From Streptomyces cylindrosporus (GTDB lineage Bacteria; Actinomycetota; Actinomycetes; Streptomycetales; Streptomycetaceae), in NCBI RefSeq assembly GCF_022698165.1, contig NZ_JALDAY010000017.1, forward strand, positions 1 to 64,000: a stretch of 64,000 bases of DNA, given 5' to 3'. The position numbers were made by a program, and so were the translations under genes. The notes below the pieces were generated by a model. It saw only the letters and a program-made list of their open reading frames with translations, was not told where the DNA came from and made no database searches. Positions 7,877-16,254 of this stretch are shown one piece after another; the first letter of the stretch is position 1; the number at the start of each line of letters is the position of its first letter.

Positions 7877-9196
7877 ATGCTGGATTTCACGATCGAACCC
7901 GACTTCCAGGCGAAGCTGGACTGGGCGGCGACCTTCGTCCGTACGGAGGTCGAGCCGCTCGACCTGCTCTTCCCGCACGGCGGCGACCCGTACGACACCC
8001 GCAACGAGAAGGCCCGCGCGATCCTGCGGCCGTTGCAGGACCAGGTCCGCGAACAGGGCCTGTGGGCCTGCCACTTGGGCCCGGAGCTGGACGGGCCGGG
8101 CTACGGCCAGGTGAAGCTCGCGCTGCTCAACGAGATCCTCGGCCGCTCCTACTGGGCCCCGACCGTCTTCGGCACGGCCGCCCCGGACACCGGGAACGCG
8201 GAGATCCTGGCCATGTTCGGCACCGCCGAGCAGAAGGCCCGCTATCTCCGGCCGCTGCTGGACGGGGAGATCGTCTCGACGTTCTCGATGACCGAGCCGC
8301 AGGCGGGCGCCGACCCCAAGGAGTTCGTCTGCCGGGCCTGGCGGGACGGCGACGAATGGGTGATCGACGGGGAGAAGTGGTTCTCCTCCAACGCCCGTTA
8401 CGCGGCCTTCCTGATCGTCATGGCCGTCACGGACCCGGACGCGCCCCCGCACAAGCGCATGTCGATGTTCATCGTCCCGTCCGAGACGCCCGGCATCGAG
8501 ATCAAGCGCAATGTCGGCACGATGGACGAGCGGGAGAACCTCGACGAGGGCATCCACGCCTACATCCGCTACCACCAGGTCCGCGTCCCGCTGGACGCCA
8601 TGCTCGGCGGCCCCGGCGAGGGCTTCAAGGTGGCCCAGGCCCGGCTCGGCGGCGGCCGGGTGCACCACGCCATGCGGACGGTCGGCAAGTGCACCCGTGC
8701 CTTCGACATGATGTGCGAGCGCGCGCTGTCCCGCCGTACCCAGGGCACCCTGCTGGCGGACAAGCAGGCGGTGCAGCAGTTCATCGCGGACTCCTGGGTG
8801 GAGTTGCAGCAGTTCCGGCTGCTGGTGCTGCACACCGCGTGGATCATCGACACCCAGCCGCACGGCGCGGCCCGCACCCAGATCGCGATGTGCAAGGTGC
8901 AGACGGCGAAGGTGCTGCACGACATCATCCAGCGGGCGGTCCATGTGCACGGCTCGCTCGGCACCACGGGCGAACTCCCGCTCGCGAAGTGGTGGATGGC
9001 CGCCCCGAACCTCGCCCTCGCCGACGGCCCCACCGAGGTGCACCGCACCACGATCGCCAAGCAGCTGCTGAAGAACTACCGCCCCGCGGAAGGGCTGTTC
9101 CCCAGCGAGCACATCCCGCCGAAGCTGGAGGCCGCCCGGAAGCGGTACGCGCACATCATCGACGACGACGCGCTGACCGGCCGGGTGGACGCATGA
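7877..9196 (+). CDS. Acyl-CoA dehydrogenase, ACAD10/11-like (LvaC-type)
   Basis: A 439-residue ACAD, longer than the FadE proteins around it. The FAD-binding segment is FSMTEPQAGADPKEF and the C-terminal part has VHGSLGTTGELPLAKWW, then ADGPTEVHRTTIAK. The GPTEVH signature is typical of the ACAD10/11-like branch. In that branch the enzyme can act on a 4-phosphoacyl-CoA made by a partner kinase rather than carry out simple dehydrogenation. The partner kinase candidate (9962-11005) and an SDR are adjacent. The start is ATG 7877, just after operator site A, and looks leaderless. Its stop overlaps the SDR start as ATGA. The ACAD assignment is secure; the LvaC-like role is inferred from neighbours. 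Confidence 0.85.
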   Translation: MLDFTIEPDFQAKLDWAATFVRTEVEPLDLLFPHGGDPYDTRNEKARAILRPLQDQVREQGLWACHLGPELDGPGYGQVKLALLNEILGRSYWAPTVFGTAAPDTGNAEILAMFGTAEQKARYLRPLLDGEIVSTFSMTEPQAGADPKEFVCRAWRDGDEWVIDGEKWFSSNARYAAFLIVMAVTDPDAPPHKRMSMFIVPSETPGIEIKRNVGTMDERENLDEGIHAYIRYHQVRVPLDAMLGGPGEGFKVAQARLGGGRVHHAMRTVGKCTRAFDMMCERALSRRTQGTLLADKQAVQQFIADSWVELQQFRLLVLHTAWIIDTQPHGAARTQIAMCKVQTAKVLHDIIQRAVHVHGSLGTTGELPLAKWWMAAPNLALADGPTEVHRTTIAKQLLKNYRPAEGLFPSEHIPPKLEAARKRYAHIIDDDALTGRVDA

Positions 9197-9987
9197 GCGG
9201 TGAGCGCGAGACGGGCGGTGGGCGCGACGACAAGTCGATCGCCCCGGCCGACCTGTTCGACCTGTCCGGCAAGGTCGCCCTCGTCACCGGCGGCAGCCGC
9301 GGGCTCGGCCGTGAGATGGTGCGGGCCTTCGCCACGGCGGGCGCGGACGTGGTGATCGCCAGCCGCAAGGCGGACGCGTGCGAGACGGCGGCGGCGGAGG
9401 TACGTGACCTGGGCCGCCGCGCGCTGCCGGTGGCGGCCCACGTGGGCCACTGGGACGACCTGTCCCGCCTCGCGGATGCGGCCTACGCCGAGTTCGGCAA
9501 GGTCGACGTCCTGGTCAACAACGCCGGCATGTCCCCGCTGGCCCCCTCCTCGGCCGAGACCAGCGAGGAACTGTTCGACAAGGTGATCGCGGTCAACTTC
9601 AAGGGCCCGTTCCGGCTGGCCTCGCTGATCGGGCAGCGGATGGCGGAGGGCGACGGCGGCTCGATCATCAACGTGTCGTCCTCCGGCGCCCTGTTCCCCC
9701 AGCCGCGCTTCGGACCGTACGCCGGCGCCAAGGCGGCCCTGAACACCCTGACCACCGTCTTCGCCCTGGAGTACGGCCCGAAGGTGCGCGTGAACACCAT
9801 CTCGGCAGGCCCGTTCCTGACGGACATCTCCAAGGCGTGGACGGAGGAGAAACGGCACAGCGCACGCAGCGCGGTGGGCCGACCGGGGCGCCCCGAGGAG
9901 ATCATCAGCACGGCGCTGTATCTGGCGAGCGACGCGTCCAGCTACACGACGGGCTCGCTGATCAGGGTCGACGGCGGCCTGTACTGA
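9193..9987 (+). CDS. Short-chain dehydrogenase/reductase (LvaD-like candidate)
   Basis: A 264-residue classical SDR that should reduce or oxidise a keto/hydroxy group with NAD(P)H. The cofactor loop is TGGSRGLG, followed by NNAG, the catalytic Ser in INVSSSG and YAGAK (YxxxK). An N-terminal tail of about 25 residues precedes the Rossmann fold. The ATG overlaps the ACAD stop (ATGA), so the two are translationally coupled. In the levulinate pathway an SDR reduces 4-oxoacyl-CoA to 4-hydroxyacyl-CoA, and that role would fit here. Its 3' end overlaps the convergent kinase gene by 26 bp. Confidence 0.87.
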   Translation: MSGERETGGGRDDKSIAPADLFDLSGKVALVTGGSRGLGREMVRAFATAGADVVIASRKADACETAAAEVRDLGRRALPVAAHVGHWDDLSRLADAAYAEFGKVDVLVNNAGMSPLAPSSAETSEELFDKVIAVNFKGPFRLASLIGQRMAEGDGGSIINVSSSGALFPQPRFGPYAGAKAALNTLTTVFALEYGPKVRVNTISAGPFLTDISKAWTEEKRHSARSAVGRPGRPEEIISTALYLASDASSYTTGSLIRVDGGLY

Positions 9988-11005
9988 GCAGTTCCAACGC
10001 CTCTTCCAACAGCACCGGCAGTGCGGGGAGCATGCGCCGGTGCATGTCGGTCAACCGGCCCGCCTTTCGGCCCCGTTTGATCAGGAGTGCGGTCGCCGCG
10101 GCCTCCTTGTACTTCGTCAGCGCCTCGAACCACTCCAGGTCCGGCAGAGCCGAGCCCCGGGCCTCCTGGTAGGCGTCGATCAGTTCCGCCTTGCCCGGCA
10201 TGCCCGTCGGCTCGTCCGACACGGACGCCGGGTGGCGGGCCTCGTCCGTGAAGAAGGTCAGCCAGGTGATGTCGACGCGCGGGTCGCCGAGCGACCAGAT
10301 CTCCCAGTCGATGACCGCGTTGACCGAGACTCCGTCGCACAGCGTGTTGCCGAGGCGGTAGTCGCCGTGGGTGAACACCGGCATCATCGCCCCGGGGCGG
10401 GTCGCCCGCAGCCGTGCCTCGGCCTTCTCGCAGCCGGCCCGCAGATCCTCGGGAACGGTCGTGAAGGCCCGGGCCCAGCGGTCGATCTCGGCGTCGGGTG
10501 TGACGACCGGTTCCACCGCGAGCGGTGTCCGCTTGGGGTCCGCCCGGTGCAGCCGTGCCAGCATCCGCGCCGCGTCGAGGGCCCGGGCCCGGACCTGCTC
10601 GGCCGGTACCCGCCCGCGCGGCACGAGCACCGGCTCCACGCACTCCCCCGCGACCAGCTCCATGGCCATGAAGGGCTGGCGGGCGGGCGGCTCCCCCTCG
10701 TCCAGGAACAGCACCTTCGGCACCCGCACCCCGGGCACGCCCGCCAGCACCTGCATCAGCCGTGCCTGCCGCAGTACGTCCCGGTTGCGGACCGGAGCCA
10801 GACCGGGCGGCGCCACCTTGAGGACCACGCGCTCGTACGGCGCCGGGACACCCGCCAGCCGCGCCACGTAGGTGAGACTCGACGTGCCGCCGGTGAGCGG
10901 CTCGACCGACACCACGGTGGCCCCCGGAACCCAGCCGCGCACCGCGGTGGCCGTCCGCTCGGTCAACTCCACGATCGGATCGGCACTGTTGGCGACGATG
11001 CTCAT
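9962..11005 (-). CDS. APH-type phosphotransferase (LvaA/ACAD10-kinase-like)
   Basis: A 347-residue kinase of the aminoglycoside phosphotransferase fold. Residues TGGTSSLTYVA form the nucleotide loop, THGDYRLGNTL is the catalytic Brenner motif and VIDWEIWSLGDPRVDI supplies the metal-binding Asp. Neighbours are acyl-CoA enzymes, not antibiotic genes. This matches the APH domain of ACAD10/11 and Pseudomonas LvaA, which phosphorylate the hydroxyl of 4-hydroxyacyl-CoA. It is the last gene of a leftward unit (small protein, ligase, kinase), starting four bases after the ligase stop. Aminoglycoside resistance is unlikely given this context. Confidence 0.82.
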   Translation of the reverse strand: MSIVANSADPIVELTERTATAVRGWVPGATVVSVEPLTGGTSSLTYVARLAGVPAPYERVVLKVAPPGLAPVRNRDVLRQARLMQVLAGVPGVRVPKVLFLDEGEPPARQPFMAMELVAGECVEPVLVPRGRVPAEQVRARALDAARMLARLHRADPKRTPLAVEPVVTPDAEIDRWARAFTTVPEDLRAGCEKAEARLRATRPGAMMPVFTHGDYRLGNTLCDGVSVNAVIDWEIWSLGDPRVDITWLTFFTDEARHPASVSDEPTGMPGKAELIDAYQEARGSALPDLEWFEALTKYKEAAATALLIKRGRKAGRLTDMHRRMLPALPVLLEEALELLSTGRRRP

Positions 11006-11009
11006 GTCC

Positions 11010-12530
11010 TCACCCCTGTCGGCCGACGGCCTCGCGGCCTTCGGCGGTCAGCGCTTCGACGACGTCCCGGCGCACGAGCTTCCCGGTGGGCGTGCGCGGC
11101 AGTTCGGGCCAGCACTCGATCCGCTCCGGTGTCCGGGAGCCGCGCAGCGTGCCGCGCACCTGCGCGCGCAGGGCATCCGCGTCGACCGTCACGCCCTCGC
11201 GCAGCACGACCACCGCCTCGATCCGCTGGCCCCACTCCTCGTCCGGCACGCCGACGACGACCGCGTCGAGCACGTCCGGGTGTCCCAGGAGTACGTCCTC
11301 GATCTCGGCCGGCGCGATGTTCTCGGCGCCGCGGATGATCGTGTCGTCGGCCCTGCCCTCGATGTGGAGGTAGCCGTCGGCGTCGACGTGCCCCTGGTCG
11401 CGGGTGTGGAAGAAGCCGCGCTCGTCGACGACCGGTCCGCCGCCGGCGTACTCCCCCGAGACCTGCTCGCCCCGCACCCAGATCTGCCCGGTCTCCCCGG
11501 GCGCGACGACCTCGCCGAACGGGTCGCGCACCTCCAGCTCGATGCCCGGCACCGGCAGCCCCGCCGAGCCGAGCCGGGCCCGCACCACGGGATCGTCGCT
11601 GGCCAGGGCCCTCCGGTGCTCCTCCGGTCCGAGGACCGTGATGGTGGAGGAGGTCTCGGTGAGTCCGTAGGCGTTGACGAAGTCCACGTGCGGCCATGCG
11701 CCGAGCGCGGCCTCGATGACCCGAACCGGCATCCGGGCCCCGCCGTAGGCGAGCGTGCGCAGGGTCGGCACCGAGCGGTCCAGGCCGTCCGTGTCCATGA
11801 TGCGGGCGAGCATCGTCGGTACGACCATCGCGTTGGTGATCCGTTCCCGCCGTACGAGGCCGAGCCAGCCGTCCGGGGTGAACTGCTCCAGCGTCAGCGC
11901 CCGGCGGCCCGCGTACAGGTTCGTCAGCACATTGGAGACGGCCGCGATGTGGTACGGCGGCACACTCACCAGCGCCGCCTCCTCGGGGTCGGCGGCCGCG
12001 AACTCCACCGTGCCGAGCACGTACGACACGAGGTTGCGGTGGCGCAGGACCACGCCCTTGGGGGCGGAGGTCGTCCCGCTGGTGTAGATGAGGGCGGCGG
12101 GCGCATCCGGCTGCGCCGGTTCGTCGTCGGCGGCGAGTCCGGCGTTCTCGGCGGCCTGGGCCAGCCATTCGGCCGGGGTGCGCACCGGCAGCCCGGCTCG
12201 GCGCAGCGCCCCGGCGTGCTCGGCGTCGGCGATGCCCAGCGCGCGGGGGTGGTTGGCCAGCAGCGCGTCCAGCTGTTCCTCGCCCAGGCGGTAGTTGACC
12301 GGGACCAGGGGTACGGCGGCGCGGGCGGCGGCGAACAGGGCGACCGGGAGGGCCGGGCCGTTCACCGCGAGGTACAGGATCGCGTCGGCCTCGGACGCGC
12401 GCGCCAAGTGCGCGCCGCCCACGGCCAGTTCACGCAGCCGCCGGGCGGACAGCCCCTCGTCCTTGTGCCCGATGACGATCCGGTCGCCGAAGCCGTCGGC
12501 GGCCATGTCCAACAGCATCCCTATGTTCAC
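11010..12530 (-). CDS. AMP-forming acyl-CoA ligase (LvaE-like candidate)
   Basis: A 506-residue ANL-superfamily ligase. Motifs in order are IYTSGTTSAPKGVVL (phosphate loop), NAYGLTETSS (A5), HTRDQGHVD, GRADDTIIRGAENIAPAEIE (A8) and PRTPTGKLVRRD with the catalytic Lys. All the residues needed for adenylation and thioesterification appear to be present. I chose the GTG at 12530 (VNIGMLLDM). Upstream reading would overlap the small gene ending at 12545. The position between a small LvaB-like protein and an APH kinase suggests that it activates the acid that the kinase then phosphorylates. Confidence 0.86.
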   Translation of the reverse strand: MNIGMLLDMAADGFGDRIVIGHKDEGLSARRLRELAVGGAHLARASEADAILYLAVNGPALPVALFAAARAAVPLVPVNYRLGEEQLDALLANHPRALGIADAEHAGALRRAGLPVRTPAEWLAQAAENAGLAADDEPAQPDAPAALIYTSGTTSAPKGVVLRHRNLVSYVLGTVEFAAADPEEAALVSVPPYHIAAVSNVLTNLYAGRRALTLEQFTPDGWLGLVRRERITNAMVVPTMLARIMDTDGLDRSVPTLRTLAYGGARMPVRVIEAALGAWPHVDFVNAYGLTETSSTITVLGPEEHRRALASDDPVVRARLGSAGLPVPGIELEVRDPFGEVVAPGETGQIWVRGEQVSGEYAGGGPVVDERGFFHTRDQGHVDADGYLHIEGRADDTIIRGAENIAPAEIEDVLLGHPDVLDAVVVGVPDEEWGQRIEAVVVLREGVTVDADALRAQVRGTLRGSRTPERIECWPELPRTPTGKLVRRDVVEALTAEGREAVGRQG

Positions 12531-12544
12531 GGGCCGCCCGCCCC

Positions 12545-12856
12545 TCAGTCCGAGGCCGGGAGCGGCTTGGCGGTCTTCACCGGCAGCGGGACGCCGTTCA
12601 CCGCCAGCGTGCCCGGTCCGGGCTTCGTGCACAGCAGCTCGACGCCGAGATCCTCGTCCGCGTACCGCTTGCCGAGCAGCGCGCCGCCCATCAGGCCGGG
12701 GTCGGGGGTGCCGCCGGCGGCGGGCCCCGGTCCGTTCCCCTCGGCCATGGCGGCTCCGCCGCAGGTGATCTCCAGGTCCTCGTCCGGGCACCGCACGACG
12801 ATCACCGCCGTCGTGTCGACCGTACTGGCGAGCATCTGCCCCACGCGTGGCCTCAT
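12545..12856 (-). CDS. Small protein of unknown function (LvaB-like position)
   Basis: A 103-residue protein that starts MRPRVGQMLASTVDTTAVI, has cysteines in VRCPDEDLEITCGG and ELLCTKPG, and ends AKPLPASD. No signal peptide or membrane segment is seen. From memory, similar small proteins with a TVDTTxVIVV core and a LPASD tail occur beside acyl-CoA ligases in actinobacteria; I could not search. In the Pseudomonas levulinate operon the kinase LvaA needs a small partner, LvaB. This gene's size and place in the unit with the ligase and kinase make it the LvaB counterpart by position. The start is ATG 12856. The upstream reading would run into the operator at 12915. Confidence 0.72.
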   Translation of the reverse strand: MRPRVGQMLASTVDTTAVIVVRCPDEDLEITCGGAAMAEGNGPGPAAGGTPDPGLMGGALLGKRYADEDLGVELLCTKPGPGTLAVNGVPLPVKTAKPLPASD

Positions 12857-12911
12857 CGCAGTGTCCTCCGCGGCTCTCGTGGTACCGATCAGTGGCACCG
12901 AGTAACCAGAG

Positions 12912-12929
12912 AAAAGTATACTACTTTCC
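12912..12929. promoter_or_regulatory. AGTRTACT-type operator/promoter, site B
   Basis: AAAAGTATACTACTTTCC, with the exact 8-bp palindrome AGTATACT at 12915-12922. It lies between the divergent leftward small-protein/ligase/kinase unit (start 12856) and the rightward crotonase (start 12958), so it could control both. TATACT can serve as the rightward -10 element, with a GGAG ribosome-binding site just before 12958. Confidence 0.65.
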
Positions 12930-12957
12930 TCGATCGCGTCGAGAACGGAGCTGTCGG

Positions 12958-13731
12958 ATGGAACTCACGACCGTGCTGTACGAGGTCACCGATCACGTCG
13001 CCACGATCACGCTCAACCGGCCCCAGGCGATGAACGGCTTCAACCAGCCGATGCTGGAGGAGTTCTCGACCCTCTGGGACACCGTCAAGGCCGACGACGA
13101 CGTTCGGGTCGTCGTGCTGCGCGGGGCGGGCGACCGGGCCTTCTGCACGGGCATGGACGTGAAGGAGGGGATCGACCGGCACCCCAACGTCTGGTCGCAG
13201 ACCGACCCCGGGGAGTTCCTCTCGCCGAAGCTCAACCAGGTGTGGAAACCCCTGGTCTGCGCGGTGCACGGGATGGCCGCCGGCGGCGCGTTCTACTGGC
13301 TCAACGAGGCCGACATCCTGATCTGCTCGGAGGAGGCCACCTTCTTCGATCCGCACGTCAGTTACGGCCTGACCGCGGCCCTCGAACCCATCGGCCTGGC
13401 CCGGCGGATCCCGCTCGGCGAGACGCTGCGCATCGCCCTGCTCGGCCTCGACGAGCGCGTCTCCGCCGCGCGCGCCCTGCAGATCGGCCTGGTCAGCGAG
13501 GTGCTGCCGCGCGAGCGGCTGTGGGAGCGGGCCGACGAGATCGCCCGCATCATCGCCGCCAAGCCGCCGGCCGCGATCCAGGGCACGGTCCGCGCGATCT
13601 GGGAGTCCCTCGACTCGACCCGTACCCAGGCGCTGCGCACGGGACTGTCGTACACCCAGATCGGCAACCCGATCGGGAAGGCCGAGGTGGACCGCTCGGC
13701 GGTGCCGCGCGCAGGGTGGACCCTGCGCTGA
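12958..13731 (+). CDS. Crotonase-fold protein lacking the hydratase glutamates
   Basis: A 257-residue crotonase with the oxyanion segment AFCTGMDVKEG and the second segment GMAAGGAFYWLNEADILI. The two hydratase Glu positions are not Glu: the GGxE position falls on an aromatic residue (GGAFYW) and the PE position reads DPHVSYG. Crotonase proteins with such changes often act as isomerases, thioesterases, C-C hydrolases or decarboxylases, so I do not call it a hydratase. The start is ATG 12958 with GGAG eight bases upstream. A single gene follows operator site B and another operator (site C) separates it from the next gene. Confidence 0.8.
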   Translation: MELTTVLYEVTDHVATITLNRPQAMNGFNQPMLEEFSTLWDTVKADDDVRVVVLRGAGDRAFCTGMDVKEGIDRHPNVWSQTDPGEFLSPKLNQVWKPLVCAVHGMAAGGAFYWLNEADILICSEEATFFDPHVSYGLTAALEPIGLARRIPLGETLRIALLGLDERVSAARALQIGLVSEVLPRERLWERADEIARIIAAKPPAAIQGTVRAIWESLDSTRTQALRTGLSYTQIGNPIGKAEVDRSAVPRAGWTLR

Positions 13732-13761
13732 GGCGTCCCGTCACCCCTCTCCCCACCCCAA

Positions 13762-13784
13762 CCAAATAAGTGTACTGTTTTACG
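13762..13784 (+). promoter_or_regulatory. AGTRTACT-type operator/promoter, site C
   Basis: CCAAATAAGTGTACTGTTTT, with the core AGTGTACT at 13769-13776 and flanking AAAT/TTTT that extends the symmetry. It lies about 45 bases upstream of the LLM gene at 13820, which has its own GGGAGG ribosome-binding site. Its flanks match the site at 16391-16412 (reverse strand), where CCATTTAAGTGTACTGAATT is read. Confidence 0.65.
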
Positions 13785-13819
13785 GGATTCGACTTCAGGG
13801 TGACCATCGGGAGGCTCTC

Positions 13820-14836
13820 ATGCGGTTCGGCATGCCCTGGCCCGGCCGGGACGTCGGGCGGGAGGCCGAGCAGGCCGGCGTCGGCGCCTTCTGCGCCGGG
13901 GAGTTCGCCGACCACGACTCCTACCTGACGGTGGCCGACATCGTGGCGAACACCGAACACGCCCTGGCGGGGCCCGCCATCGCGTACGCCTTCGCCCGCA
14001 CGCCCTACGCGCACGCGACGGCCCTGCGCCATCTGCACGCCCAGGCGCCGGGCCGGCTCTTCCTCGGCCTCGGCAGCGCGGCCTTCCGGATCAACCGGGA
14101 CTGGCTCGGCGTACCCCCGGAGCGGCCGGTGGCCCGTATCGCCGAGACCGTCGGCGCCGTACGGGCCTGGCTGCACGCGGAGAACGGCGACCGCGTCCGC
14201 TACCGGGGCGAGTACTACGCGCTCGACGCCGACGTGCGCGCTCCGGTGCTCGGCCGGCTGGACATCCCGATCCTGCTGGCCGGGTTCAACACGCGCATGG
14301 CCGCGACCGCGGGCCGGGTGGCCGACGGGGTGATCGGGCACGGGCTGTTCACGGACTCCTGGTGGAACGAGGTCGTACGGCCCGGGGTCGAGCGGGGCGC
14401 GGGCGAGCGGGAGACGGCGGCCGACGGCCGGCTGCTCGAACACGGCTGGATCATCACCGCGGTCGACGACTCCGCGCCGGAGCGGGCCGTCGCCGACGCC
14501 CGCCGGATGATCGCCTTCTACCTCACCGTGAAGACGTACGACCCCTTCGTCGCCCACCACGGATGGGAGGAGCCGGTGGCGCGGCTGCGTGCGGCGTTCA
14601 GGGCGGGCGACACGGATGCCATGGGCCGGGCGGTCACCGACGAGATGCTCGCGGAGATCGCCGTCTGCGGCACGACCGCGGACGCGAAGGACGCCCTCGG
14701 GCGCAGGGCGGGCTCGCTCCCGCGCGACGTCGGCTACTTCGCGCCCCCGAGCTTCATGGTGAGCCCCAGGCGCCGGTCCGCCTACGCCCGGGCCGCCCTC
14801 GCACTGATCGGCGCCGTACCGGCACAGGCGGACTGA
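13820..14836 (+). CDS. Luciferase-like monooxygenase/F420-dependent oxidoreductase
   Basis: A 338-residue TIM-barrel protein of the LLM superfamily. It starts MRFGMPWPGRDVGREAEQAG, has GRLFLGLGSAAFRINRDWLG for cofactor and phosphate contact, and LDIPILLAGFNTRMAATAGRVADGVIGHG near residue 150, a signature of F420/FMN oxidoreductases. These enzymes oxidise, reduce or hydroxylate substrates in actinobacterial degradation clusters. The choice of F420 or FMN cannot be fixed by eye. The gene forms a unit of its own, with a promoter (site C) in front and a strong hairpin behind. Confidence 0.82.
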   Translation: MRFGMPWPGRDVGREAEQAGVGAFCAGEFADHDSYLTVADIVANTEHALAGPAIAYAFARTPYAHATALRHLHAQAPGRLFLGLGSAAFRINRDWLGVPPERPVARIAETVGAVRAWLHAENGDRVRYRGEYYALDADVRAPVLGRLDIPILLAGFNTRMAATAGRVADGVIGHGLFTDSWWNEVVRPGVERGAGERETAADGRLLEHGWIITAVDDSAPERAVADARRMIAFYLTVKTYDPFVAHHGWEEPVARLRAAFRAGDTDAMGRAVTDEMLAEIAVCGTTADAKDALGRRAGSLPRDVGYFAPPSFMVSPRRRSAYARAALALIGAVPAQAD

Positions 14837-14854
14837 GCAGAGCCGACTCGACGA

Positions 14855-14889
14855 ACCGGCCCCGGAGCGGTGCGCGCTCCGGGGCCGGT
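14855..14889. terminator. Bidirectional terminator hairpin
   Basis: A 15-bp perfect GC-rich stem (14855-14869 pairs with 14875-14889) around a 5-base loop lies between two convergent genes, the LLM ending at 14836 and the amidohydrolase ending at 14919. It has no long T-run, as is usual for Streptomyces terminators. Confidence 0.85.
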
Positions 14890-14918
14890 CCTCGTTCCAG
14901 GGAGCCGGTACCGGCCCG

Positions 14919-16193
14919 TCAGACCCCTTCGGAGACCGGGGCCAGCTTCTTGCTCGTGTCGAAGCCGACCACCTTGGCGAGCGTGCCACCCAGGATGGCG
15001 GCGCGGTCCTCGTCGGACACCGAGTCGTCGATGTTCTCGGCGATGCACTCGGCGCTGCTGCGGAAGGTGCCCTCGGCGTGCGGGTAGTCGTTGCCCCACA
15101 TGATCGTGGACAGGCCGGTGATGTGCCGGGCCTGGACCGCGATCGGGTCGTCCGCGAACTGCACGTGGATCTGCCGCCGGATGTACTCGCTGGGCTTGAG
15201 CGGGTAGGGCCACTTGTCGTTGACCAGGAACAGGCGTCCCATGGCGGGCTGGTCCTTGGGCCCGCGGCTGTCGTCCCAGAAGCCGAGCCACCAGTCGGCG
15301 TCCTGGCCGGTGCCGGTCCGCCAGGCCTTGTCGATGTAGCCCATGAAGGAGACCAGCCAGCCGGCGCCGTACTCGATGAGGTTGAAGTGGAGGTCGGGGA
15401 AGCGCTCGCAGACCCCGCCGCCGACGAGGCCCGCGACGATGCGGCGCGGGCCGCCGTCCCCGCCGCCGCCGGCCAGGAGCCGGCCCGAGACCATGTCGTC
15501 GGTCAGCTGGCCCTTGCCCATGTTGACGGCCGTCATCATGCCGCGGACGGTGACCGCGGTCTCGGACTCGGCCTCCTTGACGCGCACCCCGCCGGTCGCG
15601 ACATGGATGAACACCGGCATCCCGTGCGCCTGCGCGGCGGCCCAGACCGGGTCGTACTCCCGGGAGTAGTACGGCAGCGGCGGAGTCTCCGGCAGCAGGA
15701 TCGCGCCGAGCCCCATGCGTGAGCAGCGCTCGATCTCGGCGACCGCCTCGGGGACGTCGGTGAGCGGGATCGCCGCCGTCGGCCGCAGCCGGTCCTTGTA
15801 CTTGAGGAAGCGCTCGGCGATGTAGTCGTTCCACACGCGCGCGTGCGCCATCGACAGTTCGTGGTCGTCGGTGAAGAGCACGAACAGCGACAGGTTGGGG
15901 AACATGACGGAGGCGTCGACGCCGTCGAGGTTCATGTCCCGGATGATGTGCTCGGGCTCGCCGTCCGGGGTCTCGCCCCCGAACTGCCGGTACTTGGAGA
16001 TGGTCCAGCCGTCGAAACCGATGGTGTGCAGCTTCTTGAACTCGGTGTGCCCGCCCTCGACGATCGGCTCGTCGAGGGTGAACTCCTCCTCCCACAGAGC
16101 GCGGTCGCGCAGCCCCTTGGGAAGCCGGTCCCTGAACAGATCCGCCGGCTCGATGATGTGCGAATCGCCGGACACGACAAATTCCTTGAACAC
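14919..16193 (-). CDS. Amidohydrolase-2 family metal-dependent hydrolase/decarboxylase
   Basis: A 424-residue TIM-barrel protein of the amidohydrolase-2 (ACMSD-like) family. The N-terminal metal motif of this family is replaced by SGDSHIIEP (DxHxxEP type). HVATGG near residue 205 gives another His, and IMWGNDYPHAEG near the C-terminus carries the conserved Asp. Members hydrolyse or decarboxylate carboxylated ring compounds and are frequent in actinobacterial acyl-CoA clusters. The start is GTG 16193 (VFKEFVVSGDSH), with AGAGGT eight bases before it. It has its own promoter (16255-16283) with the second-type palindrome just upstream. Confidence 0.82.
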   Translation of the reverse strand: MFKEFVVSGDSHIIEPADLFRDRLPKGLRDRALWEEEFTLDEPIVEGGHTEFKKLHTIGFDGWTISKYRQFGGETPDGEPEHIIRDMNLDGVDASVMFPNLSLFVLFTDDHELSMAHARVWNDYIAERFLKYKDRLRPTAAIPLTDVPEAVAEIERCSRMGLGAILLPETPPLPYYSREYDPVWAAAQAHGMPVFIHVATGGVRVKEAESETAVTVRGMMTAVNMGKGQLTDDMVSGRLLAGGGGDGGPRRIVAGLVGGGVCERFPDLHFNLIEYGAGWLVSFMGYIDKAWRTGTGQDADWWLGFWDDSRGPKDQPAMGRLFLVNDKWPYPLKPSEYIRRQIHVQFADDPIAVQARHITGLSTIMWGNDYPHAEGTFRSSAECIAENIDDSVSDEDRAAILGGTLAKVVGFDTSKKLAPVSEGV

Positions 16194-16254
16194 AGGCCGT
16201 ACCTCTTTCGAACCTCGTCGTTCGTGGCAGAACGCCAACCCGCCGTCCAGGCCG

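Noticed and set aside
9962..11005. Aminoglycoside resistance phosphotransferase
   Set aside because: The APH fold is present, but the gene is inside an acyl-CoA cluster next to ACAD, SDR and CoA ligase genes. LvaA/ACAD10-like kinase explains it better.
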